A stretch of DNA of 64,000 bases from assembly GCF_014202755.1 (NCBI RefSeq), contig NZ_JACHHK010000001.1:310001-374000 (forward strand), in the 5' to 3' direction. Position 1 is the stretch's first letter, and the number at the start of each line of letters is the position of its first letter. Positions 42,277 through 51,413 of this stretch are shown here, piece after piece. The notes beneath the pieces are model-generated. The model searched no databases and was not told the DNA's origin. It was given only the letters and a program-made list of their open reading frames with translations. The position numbers and the translations under genes are program-made. Source of the DNA: Catenisphaera adipataccumulans (GTDB lineage Bacteria > Bacillota_I > Bacilli_A > Erysipelotrichales > Erysipelotrichaceae).

Positions 42277-43794
42277 TTATGCCCGCCGTTTGCGGAGGAA
42301 GAAGATCAACATTGCAGATCCTGCCAGCAATAATAGGAATGCCTCTGTATTGGTTTCTGTGCCTGTTTGTATACTGGCGGTTTTCTTCTTTGTGCTTACG
42401 CGGGTACTTGTTTTTGTGATAGTTTTTTGTTTAGACGGTTTATCTGACTTTTCCTGTTTTGGTGTTTCTTCCCTTGTTTGAACATCGTTTTCTACCGTGA
42501 TCTCGGTACCGGTGTTTCCGCCCAAGGTCACATATTTGCTCTCACTGGAAAGGATGACACCATCCGGCGCGCTGATTTCAACCAGTTCATAAACTCCGTC
42601 ATTCAGCTGTGCGATCGTTGCCAGACCATCGCTGTCGGTCGTAATATCGACATAGTCAGCACCATCGTACCAGCCCAAGACACGGGTATGGTCAGCTGCG
42701 CTTTTTACTTTATAGATGCGGAATGTCACGTCTGAAATCGGTGTGTCGGTCCCGGTTTCAACTTTGTGAATTTGTATGGTTCCCTTTGGAAGTCCGTTGA
42801 TGTTTGCGGACGAAGTCGGGATCGTGACTGTTTTCGTATGAGTTTCTGATTCCGTACTGCCAGAATCGGTCGTATAATTCATTGAAACCTGATTCCGAAT
42901 GGTATTGCCCTGCACTACGTAATTCTCATCCGTATCCGTCGTAAATACAATGATGGCATTGTAGCCATTATCGGCACTCAAAATAGATGCATCCATCGTA
43001 ATGGTAAGCGTTCTTGCGCTTTCATCATAGGACCACGTATGGCCAGCGCCCGTAAAAGTTTCTAGGGAGCTATAACCGCTCCAGTTTCCTTGAGGATCAC
43101 GAAGACCGCACCGGACAAAGGTCGGATTGGAAGTGCCTTCCGGAAGCGTATCCGTAATTGTGATGGTATCGGTCAAATTAGTCCAATAACTATCATTGAC
43201 ACCGATGCTCCAACGGATCTTATTATTTTCACCGCCGATCCAGTCTCCGTCTTTCCCGCCGAAGCCAGGAACCACGCCCGTTCCTGTTGTTGATTTGACT
43301 GTAATGGAATCACTGTGATCACCAGCTGTCACGCTGATTTCATGATCGCTGTCGGTCGTATTGGACGCTAAAAGTTCAAACGAAAAACTGCCGTTGACAT
43401 GTTGGAACTGTTCGACAAGTTCATTGAACGTCGCGGTCGCTCCTGTCGATGTGATGACGACCTGACCGACGGTCTGCTGCTGGTTGTTTTCATCCGTGAT
43501 CTGTAAGTCATGCGTTGCTTGATATGCCGTCAATGAAACGTTTTCCGTGGTCGACGGCCAGCTGACCGTGATCGTATCGCCGCCTTGAATATCCGTATTC
43601 GCTGCATCTTCATCAAACGTGATGGTCGCCGTGACACGATTTGCATTATTCACTTCGGAAGAACCATCACTTGAATTGATAACGGTCACATCGGTCACAC
43701 TGGTATTGTCTGCTGCCTGCGTTTCCATTTTTGCACCGTACAGCAGGAAACACGTGAATAAGAACCCGCAAATAAATATAAACCTCTTTTTCAT
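42277..43794 (-). CDS. Cell-wall-anchored adhesin with adhesin-like N-domains and a Cna-B repeat
   Basis: 505 residues. Signal peptide at 1 to about 27. Two N-terminal beta-sandwich domains (about 30-320) in the style of Sdr/Cna ligand-binding regions: GGDTITVSWP and SWSIGVN-like KIRWSIGVNDSYWTNLTD. Then one Cna-B domain (about 330-420; KGTIQIHKVETGTDTPISDVTFR and YELVEISAP, with residues suited to an isopeptide bond), a Lys/Thr-rich wall-spanning stretch, and a sorting signal ASIQTGTETN, a hydrophobic helix and RKRRA. The motif reads IQTG where LPxTG is classical. No sortase gene is in the window. AAGGAGG supports the start. Confidence 0.85.
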   Translation of the reverse strand: MKKRFIFICGFLFTCFLLYGAKMETQAADNTSVTDVTVINSSDGSSEVNNANRVTATITFDEDAANTDIQGGDTITVSWPSTTENVSLTAYQATHDLQITDENNQQQTVGQVVITSTGATATFNELVEQFQHVNGSFSFELLASNTTDSDHEISVTAGDHSDSITVKSTTGTGVVPGFGGKDGDWIGGENNKIRWSIGVNDSYWTNLTDTITITDTLPEGTSNPTFVRCGLRDPQGNWSGYSSLETFTGAGHTWSYDESARTLTITMDASILSADNGYNAIIVFTTDTDENYVVQGNTIRNQVSMNYTTDSGSTESETHTKTVTIPTSSANINGLPKGTIQIHKVETGTDTPISDVTFRIYKVKSAADHTRVLGWYDGADYVDITTDSDGLATIAQLNDGVYELVEISAPDGVILSSESKYVTLGGNTGTEITVENDVQTREETPKQEKSDKPSKQKTITKTSTRVSTKKKTASIQTGTETNTEAFLLLLAGSAMLIFFLRKRRA

Positions 43795-43907
43795 CCTAAC
43801 CCTCCTTTCTATCACCAATTATTATAATATTAGATGCTTAAATATTTATTTTCCATTATACCTTTTTTGAATACTAGTATATGTAAACTTTATAGATATT
43901 AATGGAC
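43795..43907 (-). other. AT-rich upstream region of the adhesin gene
   Basis: A TATAAT at 43855-43860 and a second one near 43825 are possible -10 boxes; a TTTACA lies 21 bp before the first. No confident promoter can be named. Confidence 0.35.
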
Positions 43908-43934
43908 TAAAAAAAGCACTCTATACCGAGTGCT
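43908..43934 (-). terminator. Terminator of the unknown gene at 43933
   Basis: AGCACTC-ggtata-GAGTGCT followed by seven T on the minus strand, overlapping the stop codon. Confidence 0.85.
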
Positions 43935-44367
43935 AATTCCATATCATTTTCTGCTTTTTAATGGCATATTGATAATAATCTTTTATATTTTCCTCAGTCA
44001 GACAGGATAAATCATTGAGATCATCTAGATCATGATATTGCCCTGTTCGATCAAAATACATCGGAGTGATCTCATGTCGGACCGCATCTCCTGTGACGGC
44101 TGCGGCAATGATCTTCCGATCCGGATCACGTTCCAGGATCGATCGTGCCAGAACATCGGCCGCATTGACCGCATAATCCGTACACGTATCTCCTTGGTCC
44201 AGCGTCTGATCTTCTCTTAATAAGATATGATGGTCGGTTCGTTCCCGATACACGATGAGAACGGTAAAATTCTGGATCATGGCTTGTTGGTCAAAGGACC
44301 GCCGGTCCTCCGGATCATCGGCCGTCAATCCGCATTGTTTCATTTCTTCAATGATCCATGAGCACAT
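43933..44367 (-). CDS. Unrecognised 144-residue protein
   Basis: I do not recognise this protein. It is acidic, without signal peptide or hydrophobic helices, and starts MCSWIIEEMKQCGLTADDPEDRR. The middle (NFTVLIVYRERTDHHILLREDQ) looks like a beta strand pair; the end (TEENIKDYYQYAIKKQKMIW) is helical. A modest AGGTGA site is 7 nt before the ATG, and the gene has its own terminator, which supports it being real. It is monocistronic, with 200 nt of AT-rich sequence upstream. Confidence 0.6.
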   Translation of the reverse strand: MCSWIIEEMKQCGLTADDPEDRRSFDQQAMIQNFTVLIVYRERTDHHILLREDQTLDQGDTCTDYAVNAADVLARSILERDPDRKIIAAAVTGDAVRHEITPMYFDRTGQYHDLDDLNDLSCLTEENIKDYYQYAIKKQKMIWN

Positions 44368-44585
44368 GCATTATCACCTGTTTCTTAAAATTATATAATA
44401 AATATATCATATAATATAACATATCAAAGATTTAAAGATAAGAATTATTTGTTTTTTTAAAATTCTTTTCGTATCCATAGAGTGAATCTATTTTTATTAT
44501 TTACATGATTTTATTGAATATCTGTGAATTTATTAACTGGATTGTTGTAGAATAATATGTAGAAAGCATAGAAAGGAGAGGCAGT
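44368..44585. other. AT-rich intergenic region upstream of lemA
   Basis: Very AT-rich, with several TAATAT and TATAAT-like words near 44545-44555 that may serve lemA (plus), and similar words near 44395-44415 for the unknown gene (minus). I see no clear -35/-10 pair, no RNA gene and no open frame. Confidence 0.4.
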
Positions 44586-45128
44586 ATGATAATTTTGATC
44601 ATTGTCATTGCCGTCATCGTGATCTGGCTGATTGCCGGATATAATGGGTTTGTCCGCCTGCGCAATAACTGCGACGAAGCCTACGCCACTATGGACGTCT
44701 ATCTAAAAAAACGTTTTGATCTGATTCCCAATTTGGTGGATACCGTCAAAGGATATACCAAGTATGAATCTGAAACACTGAAAGCCGTCGTTGATGCCCG
44801 CAATCGGGTACAGAATGCGGGAAACGATCAAGAGAAACTGCAGGGAGAAACACAGCTGACCGGTGCTATCCGGAATATCTTTGCGTTGGCAGAAGCTTAT
44901 CCGGATCTGAAAGCCAGTGAGAACTTCAACACGCTGATGCAGCAGCTGAACCAAACGGAGCAGGACATCGCCAATGCGCGTAAATACTACAACGCAGTGG
45001 TCAAACAATTGAATACGAAATGCGAATCCTTCCCGTCCAATTTGATTGCCGGCATGTTCCATTTCACCAAGCGTCCGTTATTCGAAGCCGCTGCAGAAGA
45101 ACGGGAAAACGTCAAAGTCAATTTCTGA
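44586..45128 (+). CDS. lemA: LemA family protein
   Basis: 180 residues. One N-terminal membrane helix (IILIIVIAVIVIWLIAGY) is followed by the long helical LemA domain: LRNNCDEAYATMDVYLKKRFDLIPNLVDTVKGY and a C-terminal FPSNLIAGMFHFTKRPLFEA. The helical bundle probably faces the outside. Function is unknown; in many bacteria it is beside a metalloprotease or TPM-domain gene, but here it stands alone. AGGAGAGG precedes the start. Confidence 0.93.
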   Translation: MIILIIVIAVIVIWLIAGYNGFVRLRNNCDEAYATMDVYLKKRFDLIPNLVDTVKGYTKYESETLKAVVDARNRVQNAGNDQEKLQGETQLTGAIRNIFALAEAYPDLKASENFNTLMQQLNQTEQDIANARKYYNAVVKQLNTKCESFPSNLIAGMFHFTKRPLFEAAAEERENVKVNF

Positions 45129-45131
45129 TCA

Positions 45132-45159
45132 TAAAAAGCAGATCCTATCTGCTTTTTTT
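45132..45159 (+). terminator. Terminator of lemA
   Basis: AAGCAGAT-cct-ATCTGCTT followed by T-rich tail, 5 nt after the lemA stop. Confidence 0.9.
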
Positions 45160-45177
45160 GTGCCCCATCGAGCAATG

Positions 45178-45204
45178 AAAAAAAGCCTGCAGTGCTGCAG
45201 GCTT
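45178..45204 (-). terminator. Terminator of lysS
   Basis: AAGCCTGCAG-ca-CTGCAGGCTT followed by seven T on the minus strand, directly after the lysS stop. Confidence 0.88.
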
Positions 45205-45208
45205 CGAA

Positions 45209-46690
45209 TTATTTATTCTTCATATGCGGGAACAAAAGTACCTCACGGATCGTATGCTGATCCGTCAGCAGCATCACGAATCGGTCGATTCCCAGACCGA
45301 CGCCGCCCGTCGGCGGCATGCCGTATTCCAGTGCCTCTACATAGTCTGTATCGACTTCATTGGCTTCATCGTCTCCTAAGTCGCGCAGTTCCAGCTGTTT
45401 TTCAAAACGCTCACGCTGATCGATCGGATCATTCAGCTCAGAGAATGCATTCGCATATTCATGGCCGCAGATAAACAGCTCATAACGGTCCGTAAAACGT
45501 GGATCTTCGGCATTCTTCTTGGCCAGCGGGCTGATCTCCAACGGATACTCATAGACAAATGTCGGCTGTTCGATGGTCTCTTCCACATATTTTTCAAAGA
45601 ACAGGGAAATAATATGACCGACAGAATTGTGTTTCTTCTCCAACTCGATATCATGTTCCGCAGCCAGCTTTTTGGCTTCCTCAAACGTCATCTCCTGTTT
45701 AAAGTCAATACCTGTTTTTTCCTTGATGGCATCGCACATCGTGATCCGCTTGAACGGTTTGCCCAGTTCCAGCTGCGTACCTTGATAGGTGATGGTCGTC
45801 GTACCTAAAACCTTTTCAGATACATATTTGAACAATCCCTCGATCAGGTCCATCATGCCGTGCAGATCACTGTAAGCGACATAGGCCTCCACCGTTGTAA
45901 ATTCCGGGTTATGCGTCGCATCCATACCTTCGTTGCGGAACAGGCGGCCGATCTCATAGACACCTTCCAGACCGCCGACGATCAAACGCTTTAACGGCAG
46001 CTCCGTTGCGATCCGCAGATAAAAATCCATATCCAGCGCATTGTGATGGGTCACGAACGGGCGGGCAGCCGCGCCGCCCAAGATCGGCTGCAGCACCGGT
46101 GTTTCTACCTCGATCAGACCTTGTCCGTCCAAATAAGCTTGTACGGCACGAATGATCTTCGGACGTGTCAATGCGATCTTTTTGGCTTCCGGATTCATGA
46201 TCAAATCAACATACCGACGGCGGTAGCGCTCTTCGGTATCAGTCAGCCCGTGGAACTTCTCCGGCAGCGGGCGCAGCGATTTGGATAAATGCGTATACTC
46301 TTTCGCACGTACGGTCAGCTGGCCATGATCTGTTTTCATGACCGTTCCGGAAATACCGACGATATCACCGATGTCGTTCTTTTTGAAAATTTCATATTGC
46401 GCATCACCGACTTCATCCTTGCGGACATAAATCTGGATCTCACCGGTCACATCCTGAATGTTCATGAATCCCGCCTTGCCCTGACGGCGTTTGCGCATGA
46501 TCCGGCCGGCGATCGTCACATGGACATTTTTTTCTTCCAATTCTTCTTTGGTGAACTGATCGTAGGCTTTCGTTATTTCTCCGCACTTCGCATCTCGTTT
46601 GAATGCATGACCAAACGGATCGATTCCCATATCAATCAAATCCTGCATCTTCTGACGACGCACTTTTTCTTGCTGCGTTAATTTTTCCAT
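45209..46690 (-). CDS. lysS: Lysyl-tRNA synthetase, class II
   Basis: 493 residues. N-terminal OB-fold anticodon-binding domain (about 55-150; [23 protein letters not shown]) and class II core with motif 2 [23 protein letters not shown] and motif 3 [18 protein letters not shown]. It charges tRNA-Lys. The gene is preceded by a T-box leader, so it responds to its own uncharged tRNA. AAGGAGA precedes the start. Confidence 0.97.
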   Translation of the reverse strand: MEKLTQQEKVRRQKMQDLIDMGIDPFGHAFKRDAKCGEITKAYDQFTKEELEEKNVHVTIAGRIMRKRRQGKAGFMNIQDVTGEIQIYVRKDEVGDAQYEIFKKNDIGDIVGISGTVMKTDHGQLTVRAKEYTHLSKSLRPLPEKFHGLTDTEERYRRRYVDLIMNPEAKKIALTRPKIIRAVQAYLDGQGLIEVETPVLQPILGGAAARPFVTHHNALDMDFYLRIATELPLKRLIVGGLEGVYEIGRLFRNEGMDATHNPEFTTVEAYVAYSDLHGMMDLIEGLFKYVSEKVLGTTTITYQGTQLELGKPFKRITMCDAIKEKTGIDFKQEMTFEEAKKLAAEHDIELEKKHNSVGHIISLFFEKYVEETIEQPTFVYEYPLEISPLAKKNAEDPRFTDRYELFICGHEYANAFSELNDPIDQRERFEKQLELRDLGDDEANEVDTDYVEALEYGMPPTGGVGLGIDRFVMLLTDQHTIREVLLFPHMKNK

Positions 46691-46707
46691 ATTTTCTCCT
46701 TCTCCAT

Positions 46708-46938
46708 AAAAAAAGACATCTCATCCGAGGGACGAAATGCCGTGTTACCACCCTGGTTCATCTTTCCGATTGCCCGGAAAGACCTCATTGACCGTAACGG
46801 TCCGTTCTTTAATGCAGAACATACAAACAGCTCCCAAGCCTTTTTTCCTCTCAAATGCCGTACTTTCTTTCCACCGCCGAAAGCTCTCTTTGACTTTGTG
46901 TTGAGACTACTCCTCTTGTTCAACGCCTTAACGAAATT
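46708..46938 (-). promoter_or_regulatory. T-box riboswitch leader of lysS
   Basis: The T-box core AGGGTGGTAACACGG is at 46740-46754. The terminator stem GGCATTTCGTCC with GGATGAGATGTC plus seven T is at 46708-46741. Stem I shows AGAGAG and GGTGGAAAG. The likely specifier lies in the A-run GAGGAAAAAAGG (46841-46846) as AAA, matching lysine. Uncharged tRNA-Lys should allow read-through into lysS. Specifier assigned by eye. Confidence 0.92.
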
Positions 46939-46967
46939 ATCCTACAAAACAATGGAAACTTTGTCAA
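46939..46967 (-). promoter_or_regulatory. Promoter of the lysS T-box transcript
   Basis: TTGACA (46962-46967), 17-bp spacer, TAGGAT (46939-46944). Confidence 0.75.
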
Positions 46968-47013
46968 TGATTTTCATTTTTGTCCCAGCATTGTAAAACA
47001 TCTTTTCAGGATA

Positions 47014-47556
47014 TTATGTTCTCCAGTCACAGTCCTCGGCATGCCCATTGATCACACCGATGCTTTGTAAATAGGCATACATCGTCGTCGATCCGACAAA
47101 TTTCATGCCTCTTTGCTTCAGATCCTTGCTTACCGCATCGCTCAGCGGTGAAGTCGTGCGCATCGTATACGGTTCACAAACGATTTGTCCATTGGTAAAA
47201 TGCCAAATGTAAGCATCGAACGAACCATATTCCTTTTGAATTTCCATAAAATGTACGGCATTGGCAATACTGGCTTCGATCTTCCGACGATTGCGGATAA
47301 TCCGGGCATCGTTCATCAAACTTTGTATTTTATCTTCATCAAATGCCGCGACTTTCTTCACATCAAACTGGTCAAAATCCTGCCGGAACGCTTCCCGTTT
47401 ATGCAGGACACACGCCCATGAAAGGCCGGCTTGAAACGTTTCCAGTACGAGCATCTCAAACAAGACTCGATCGTCATGACACGGCTTTCCCCACTCCTGG
47501 TCATGATACGCCTGCATTTGTTCATCGGGCGTTTCTGCCCAGCTACATCGCGGCAT
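47014..47556 (-). CDS. tag: DNA-3-methyladenine glycosylase I Tag
   Basis: 180 residues. CSWAETPDEQMQAYHDQEWGKPCHDD at the start and FQAGLSWACVLHKREAFRQDFDQFD are diagnostic, and the zinc-binding Cys and His of the family are visible at both ends (final NGHAEDCDW). It removes 3-methyladenine from alkylated DNA. It overlaps the tsaC 3' end by 14 nt, so both are on one message. Confidence 0.95.
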   Translation of the reverse strand: MPRCSWAETPDEQMQAYHDQEWGKPCHDDRVLFEMLVLETFQAGLSWACVLHKREAFRQDFDQFDVKKVAAFDEDKIQSLMNDARIIRNRRKIEASIANAVHFMEIQKEYGSFDAYIWHFTNGQIVCEPYTMRTTSPLSDAVSKDLKQRGMKFVGSTTMYAYLQSIGVINGHAEDCDWRT

Positions 47557-48136
47557 CTTTCAGCTCCTGCAGCTTGATCGGCCCCTGACGCAGGATCTTT
47601 AGTTCCGGACCGGTGCAGTCGACGATCGTGCTGGCCCATAAGTCTTTGCATTCGCCTTTGACACAGCCGTCAATATTGGGCAGCTGCACCAACGCATCAT
47701 CATAAGTCAGTGCGGTCGGTGCCCCTGATTGATTGGCACTTGTCACAAACAGCGGGGTATCCAGTTTCTCGATGACTTTCAAAATAAACGCATCATCCGG
47801 GATCCGCATCGCGATGGTATGCAGCCCGTTGGTAAAGACCGGATCGATCTTGCTTGGCAGGATCAGCGTCAGCGGTCCTGGCAGAAACGCATCGATCAAT
47901 TTACGTGTACGCGCATCCACCGCAGCGACCCGTTCCATTTGATCGGCATTGGCCACCATCATCGGGATCGGCTTGGTTTCCGGCCGATGTTTGGCATGCT
48001 TCAGATGATCCAGATCTTCTTTCGTTCCGTATATGACACCGACGCCGTAGACTGTATCCGTCGGCATCGCAATGATTTGATGATTTAAAAAAGCCCGTGC
48101 AACTTCATCAACTTGAGTTTGATCGTATAGTTTCAT
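47543..48136 (-). CDS. tsaC: Threonylcarbamoyl-AMP synthase, TsaC/Sua5 family
   Basis: 197 residues, YrdC domain only. Recognisable parts are IAMPTDTVYGVGVIYGT, KHRPETKPIPMMVAN, LPGPLTLILPSK and LFVTSANQSGAPT. It makes threonylcarbamoyl-AMP for the t6A37 modification of tRNAs reading ANN codons. It is divergent from mnmE, another tRNA modification gene. AAAGGA lies about 10 nt before the ATG. Confidence 0.93.
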   Translation of the reverse strand: MKLYDQTQVDEVARAFLNHQIIAMPTDTVYGVGVIYGTKEDLDHLKHAKHRPETKPIPMMVANADQMERVAAVDARTRKLIDAFLPGPLTLILPSKIDPVFTNGLHTIAMRIPDDAFILKVIEKLDTPLFVTSANQSGAPTALTYDDALVQLPNIDGCVKGECKDLWASTIVDCTGPELKILRQGPIKLQELKDAAM

Positions 48137-48157
48137 GTTCGGGGGTCCTTTCTTTTT

Positions 48158-48188
48158 ACCAATTATAACAGAATATGCTAGAATTGGT
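48158..48188. promoter_or_regulatory. Symmetrical divergent extended -10 promoters of tsaC and mnmE
   Basis: Minus: TGT-TATAAT (-10 at 48162-48167). Plus: TGC-TAGAAT (-10 at 48179-48184). The region is bounded by inverted ACCAATT and AATTGGT. Neither direction has a convincing -35 box. Confidence 0.6.
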
Positions 48189-48205
48189 AAAAAAGGAGAG
48201 TGCTC

Positions 48206-49531
48206 ATGTTTGAAACTACCATCGCCGCTATTTCAACTCCGTTGGAAGAAGGCGCGATTTCAATTGTACGCGTCAGCGGCGACGATGCCGTTGCGATCGT
48301 ACAATCTATTTTTGACCGAGATATCACGCACGTGAAAAGCCATACTGTTCATTACGGCTTTATTGTCGACGGCGGCGAACCGGTCGATGAAGTACTGGTC
48401 AGCGTCTTCAGAGCGCCAAAAACCTATACCCGTGAAGATATCGTGGAAATCAGCTGCCACGGCGGTGTATTCATCACTCGTAAAATTCTGACATTAGTGC
48501 TTGGACACGGCGCACAGATGGCCCGCCCCGGGGAATTTACCGAACGGGCATTTTACCATGGCCGTATCGATCTGACACAGGCAGAAGCCATTAAAGATAT
48601 GATCGAAGCAACCAATGAAACAGCCGGACAGATGGCCGTCAAAGGCATCCGCGGCAGCATCCGTGCATTGATCCAGCCGCTGATCGATCAGATCATGGAC
48701 ATCATCGCTCAGATCGAAGTCAACATCGATTATCCGGAATACGAAGATATCGAACAGCTCACCAATGAGAAACTGCTGCCGATGATCAATGAATGGCTGA
48801 CTGACATTTCCGCCATCCTGCGCCGGGCACAAACCGGTCAGATGGCCAAAAACGGGATCGATACTGTGATCATCGGCCGTCCGAATGTCGGTAAAAGCTC
48901 GCTGCTGAATGCACTGTTGGAAGAAGATAAAGCCATCGTCACCGACATCGCCGGTACGACCCGGGATCTAGTTGAAGGACAGATCCGCATCGGTCCGGCT
49001 CAGCTGAACTTGATCGATACCGCCGGCCTACGTCATTCCGATGACAAGATCGAACAGATCGGCATCGAAAAAACAGTCGAAAAGTTAAAACAGGCCCAGC
49101 TGGTCCTGTTGGTCCTGGACGGCAGTGAACCGCTGACCGATGAGGATCAAGAACTGCTCGATTTAACGAAAACAAAGACCCGTTTGATCGTCCACAACAA
49201 GTCTGATCTGACCGAAGCACCGACTGAAGGAATCTGGATCAGCGCGCAGAACCATGATATTCAAGCTCTGCTCGATGCACTTACCGATCTGTATCAAAAA
49301 GACATCATAAAAAAAGATCCGCTGCTTTCCAACGAGCGCCAGATCGGTTTGATCATGCAGGCACAAAGCGATATGCTTCATGCCAAAGAAGCACTGGAAG
49401 CCGGAATGGAGCCGGATCTTGTCGAAATTGATATTCAGTCTGCCCACAACCACTTGAAAGAAATTTTCGGTGAAGTTTCGCGGGAAGATCTGCTGGATAC
49501 ATTATTTTCCAATTTCTGTCTCGGTAAATAA
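48206..49531 (+). CDS. mnmE: tRNA uridine-5-carboxymethylaminomethyl GTPase MnmE
   Basis: 441 residues. N-terminal folate-binding domain (FETTIAAISTPLEEGAISIVRVSGDDA), central helices, inserted G domain with P-loop GRPNVGKSSLLNAL, DTAGLR and NKSD, and the C-terminal FCLGK with the catalytic Cys. With MnmG it modifies wobble U34. The start follows AAAGGAG; an in-frame GTG two codons upstream is not needed. Its 3' end overlaps the convergent alaX gene by 30 nt. Confidence 0.97.
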   Translation: MFETTIAAISTPLEEGAISIVRVSGDDAVAIVQSIFDRDITHVKSHTVHYGFIVDGGEPVDEVLVSVFRAPKTYTREDIVEISCHGGVFITRKILTLVLGHGAQMARPGEFTERAFYHGRIDLTQAEAIKDMIEATNETAGQMAVKGIRGSIRALIQPLIDQIMDIIAQIEVNIDYPEYEDIEQLTNEKLLPMINEWLTDISAILRRAQTGQMAKNGIDTVIIGRPNVGKSSLLNALLEEDKAIVTDIAGTTRDLVEGQIRIGPAQLNLIDTAGLRHSDDKIEQIGIEKTVEKLKQAQLVLLVLDGSEPLTDEDQELLDLTKTKTRLIVHNKSDLTEAPTEGIWISAQNHDIQALLDALTDLYQKDIIKKDPLLSNERQIGLIMQAQSDMLHAKEALEAGMEPDLVEIDIQSAHNHLKEIFGEVSREDLLDTLFSNFCLGK

Positions 49532-50641
49532 CGTAGTAAAATATTCTCTGACCGCATCAACCTCCGCCTCGATACGGCCCTGCACCATTTCATCGCTGCC
49601 GCCGCCTTTTCCTGGTAAAACAGCGTGCATCGCCTGCTGCACAGCACGAGAATGTTCGGCACACAGCGCATACTGTCCCTGACTGATGACCATGCAGACC
49701 TTGGGATGAACGGTCTTGTTCAGCAGGTCGCAGCCATTGCGCAGTTCATTCATCGTCAGACCGTCGATCGACTCCAGGACCAGCGGGCAGCCCGGTGCAT
49801 AGTTCTGAGCCAGATGTTCAAATAATGTTCTCACCAAAATGCCGATCTTTCGGCTTTTTTCATGGTCTTTATTCAATGTCTTTTCCACGGCTTGATCCAC
49901 CGCTGCCGGCCGGGCAGCCAAGGCATGAGAGATATGGATCACCTGACGATGCTTTGCCTGATAGTCTGCCAGTGCCCGGCTGCCGCAGATCATCGTGATC
50001 CGCGTCGCGTGTTCATGGGCCTCGCAGCTTAAGATCTTGACCAGGCCGATCTCCCCGGTCGCACTCACATGCGTGCCGCAGCACGCACAAATATCCACAC
50101 CAGGAATCTCGACGATCCGAACCGCACCATCAATGGCTTTTTTTGACCGATACGGCAAGGCAGCCAGTGTTTTTTCATCCGGATACCAACATTTTACCGG
50201 CAGATTTTGATAAATCGCTTCGTTGACCTTCCGTTCGACCAATTCAGGGTCTGTTACGTTGCCGTTAAAGTCGATCGTGATCACATCGCTCATATGAAAG
50301 CCGACATTTTCCAGTCCATATAACGCATGGATCACGCCGGAGACCATATGTTCGCCGGAATGCTGCTGCATAAGATCAAACCGATGCGCCCAGTCAATTC
50401 GGCCGTGCACCTGTCCGGATACGGGTGCCTTTGTATAATGAACGATCGTATCATCGACGCGCTGCACATCGACGACCGGTACATCATTCAGGGTCCCGAT
50501 ATCGGCCGGCTGGCCGCCGCCTTCCGGGAAAAAAGCAGTCTGATCCAGTACGATTTCATAAAACTGCCGGCCTTTTTCACAGCGCAGCACAGCCGCATCA
50601 AATTCTTTTAAATATACATTCTGTTCAAATAATTCATTCAT
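49502..50641 (-). CDS. alaX: Alanyl-tRNA editing protein, AlaX-L type with DHHA1 domain
   Basis: 379 residues. AlaRS-like editing domain with zinc ligands HSGEHM (about 93) and CACCGTH (about 190); the N-terminal barrel has FPEGGGQPADIGTL, and the C-terminal part (about 260-379) ends in a DHHA1-type domain with LPGKGGGSDEMVQGR. It hydrolyses Ser-tRNA(Ala) and possibly Gly-tRNA(Ala). The start ATG overlaps the deoR stop by 8 nt (ATGAATGA), so it is coupled to the DeoR regulator. Confidence 0.92.
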   Translation of the reverse strand: MNELFEQNVYLKEFDAAVLRCEKGRQFYEIVLDQTAFFPEGGGQPADIGTLNDVPVVDVQRVDDTIVHYTKAPVSGQVHGRIDWAHRFDLMQQHSGEHMVSGVIHALYGLENVGFHMSDVITIDFNGNVTDPELVERKVNEAIYQNLPVKCWYPDEKTLAALPYRSKKAIDGAVRIVEIPGVDICACCGTHVSATGEIGLVKILSCEAHEHATRITMICGSRALADYQAKHRQVIHISHALAARPAAVDQAVEKTLNKDHEKSRKIGILVRTLFEHLAQNYAPGCPLVLESIDGLTMNELRNGCDLLNKTVHPKVCMVISQGQYALCAEHSRAVQQAMHAVLPGKGGGSDEMVQGRIEAEVDAVREYFTTLFTETEIGK

Positions 50642-51407
50642 CTTTTTCATTTCCTCCCGCCTGAATGATCCTCGGCACATCTTTGATGCGCTGTTTTTGT
50701 GCCAGCGTGATCACATTGGTGATCAGGACATCAAACATCGCAAACGACGCAAAGGTGTAGATCCCCACTTTTTGAAACTTTGAGGCATCACATAGCAGGA
50801 CCTTTTTCGATGCCTGACGCAGCACATGCTGCTTGACTTCCATTTCTTCATAGGCAAACGTCGTCGGACCGGCCCGATTGCGGAAGCCGTCGCAGCCCAT
50901 GAAGGCCGTATCAATATGGATCGAATCAATGTAGGTATTCGTAAAGGCACCGGTGGCCGCTTTGCCGCGTTTTAGGATCTTGCCGCCGGTAAAAATCAAT
51001 TCATGCCGCATATCCGTCACCAACTGTGCGATCGGCAGTGAATTCGTCGCGATGATCAGGTCTTTTTTCAGCGGCAGCAGTTTAGCCAATGCCAGCGTCG
51101 TACTGCCTGGACCGAGAAATATCACCGTGTGATCCTGGATCAGCGGCAAAGCTGCACGGGCAATGGCTTTTTTCCATTCGGCATGCTCCATTTGTTTGCG
51201 GTCGACCGATGCTTCCTTCAGTTCGGCCGTCATCGCCCCGCCATGGGTCTTCACCAACAGTCCTTCCTGTTCCATGCGTGAAAGATCCTTGCGGATGGTT
51301 TCCATGCTGACGGAAAAATGCGCTGCCAATTCATTCACCCGGACTTCTCCTTGGGTCAGCAGCTGCTGATAGATTTCATCTTGTCTGGTCTGAGTTTTCT
51401 TTGACAT
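50634..51407 (-). CDS. DeoR/GlpR-family regulator
   Basis: 257 residues. N-terminal HTH (about 5-58; RQDEIYQQLLTQGEVRVNELAAHFSVSMETIRKDLSRMEQEG) and a C-terminal sugar-phosphate-sensing domain (FLGPGSTTLALAKLL, ATNSLPIAQLV, KVLLCDASKF). It is divergent from hxlA-hxlB-manA, which it probably controls through a sugar phosphate such as fructose or mannose 6-phosphate. No Shine-Dalgarno: a TGC-TATACT box ends 6 nt before the ATG. Confidence 0.87.
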   Translation of the reverse strand: MSKKTQTRQDEIYQQLLTQGEVRVNELAAHFSVSMETIRKDLSRMEQEGLLVKTHGGAMTAELKEASVDRKQMEHAEWKKAIARAALPLIQDHTVIFLGPGSTTLALAKLLPLKKDLIIATNSLPIAQLVTDMRHELIFTGGKILKRGKAATGAFTNTYIDSIHIDTAFMGCDGFRNRAGPTTFAYEEMEVKQHVLRQASKKVLLCDASKFQKVGIYTFASFAMFDVLITNVITLAQKQRIKDVPRIIQAGGNEKDE

Positions 51408-51413
51408 AATCTT

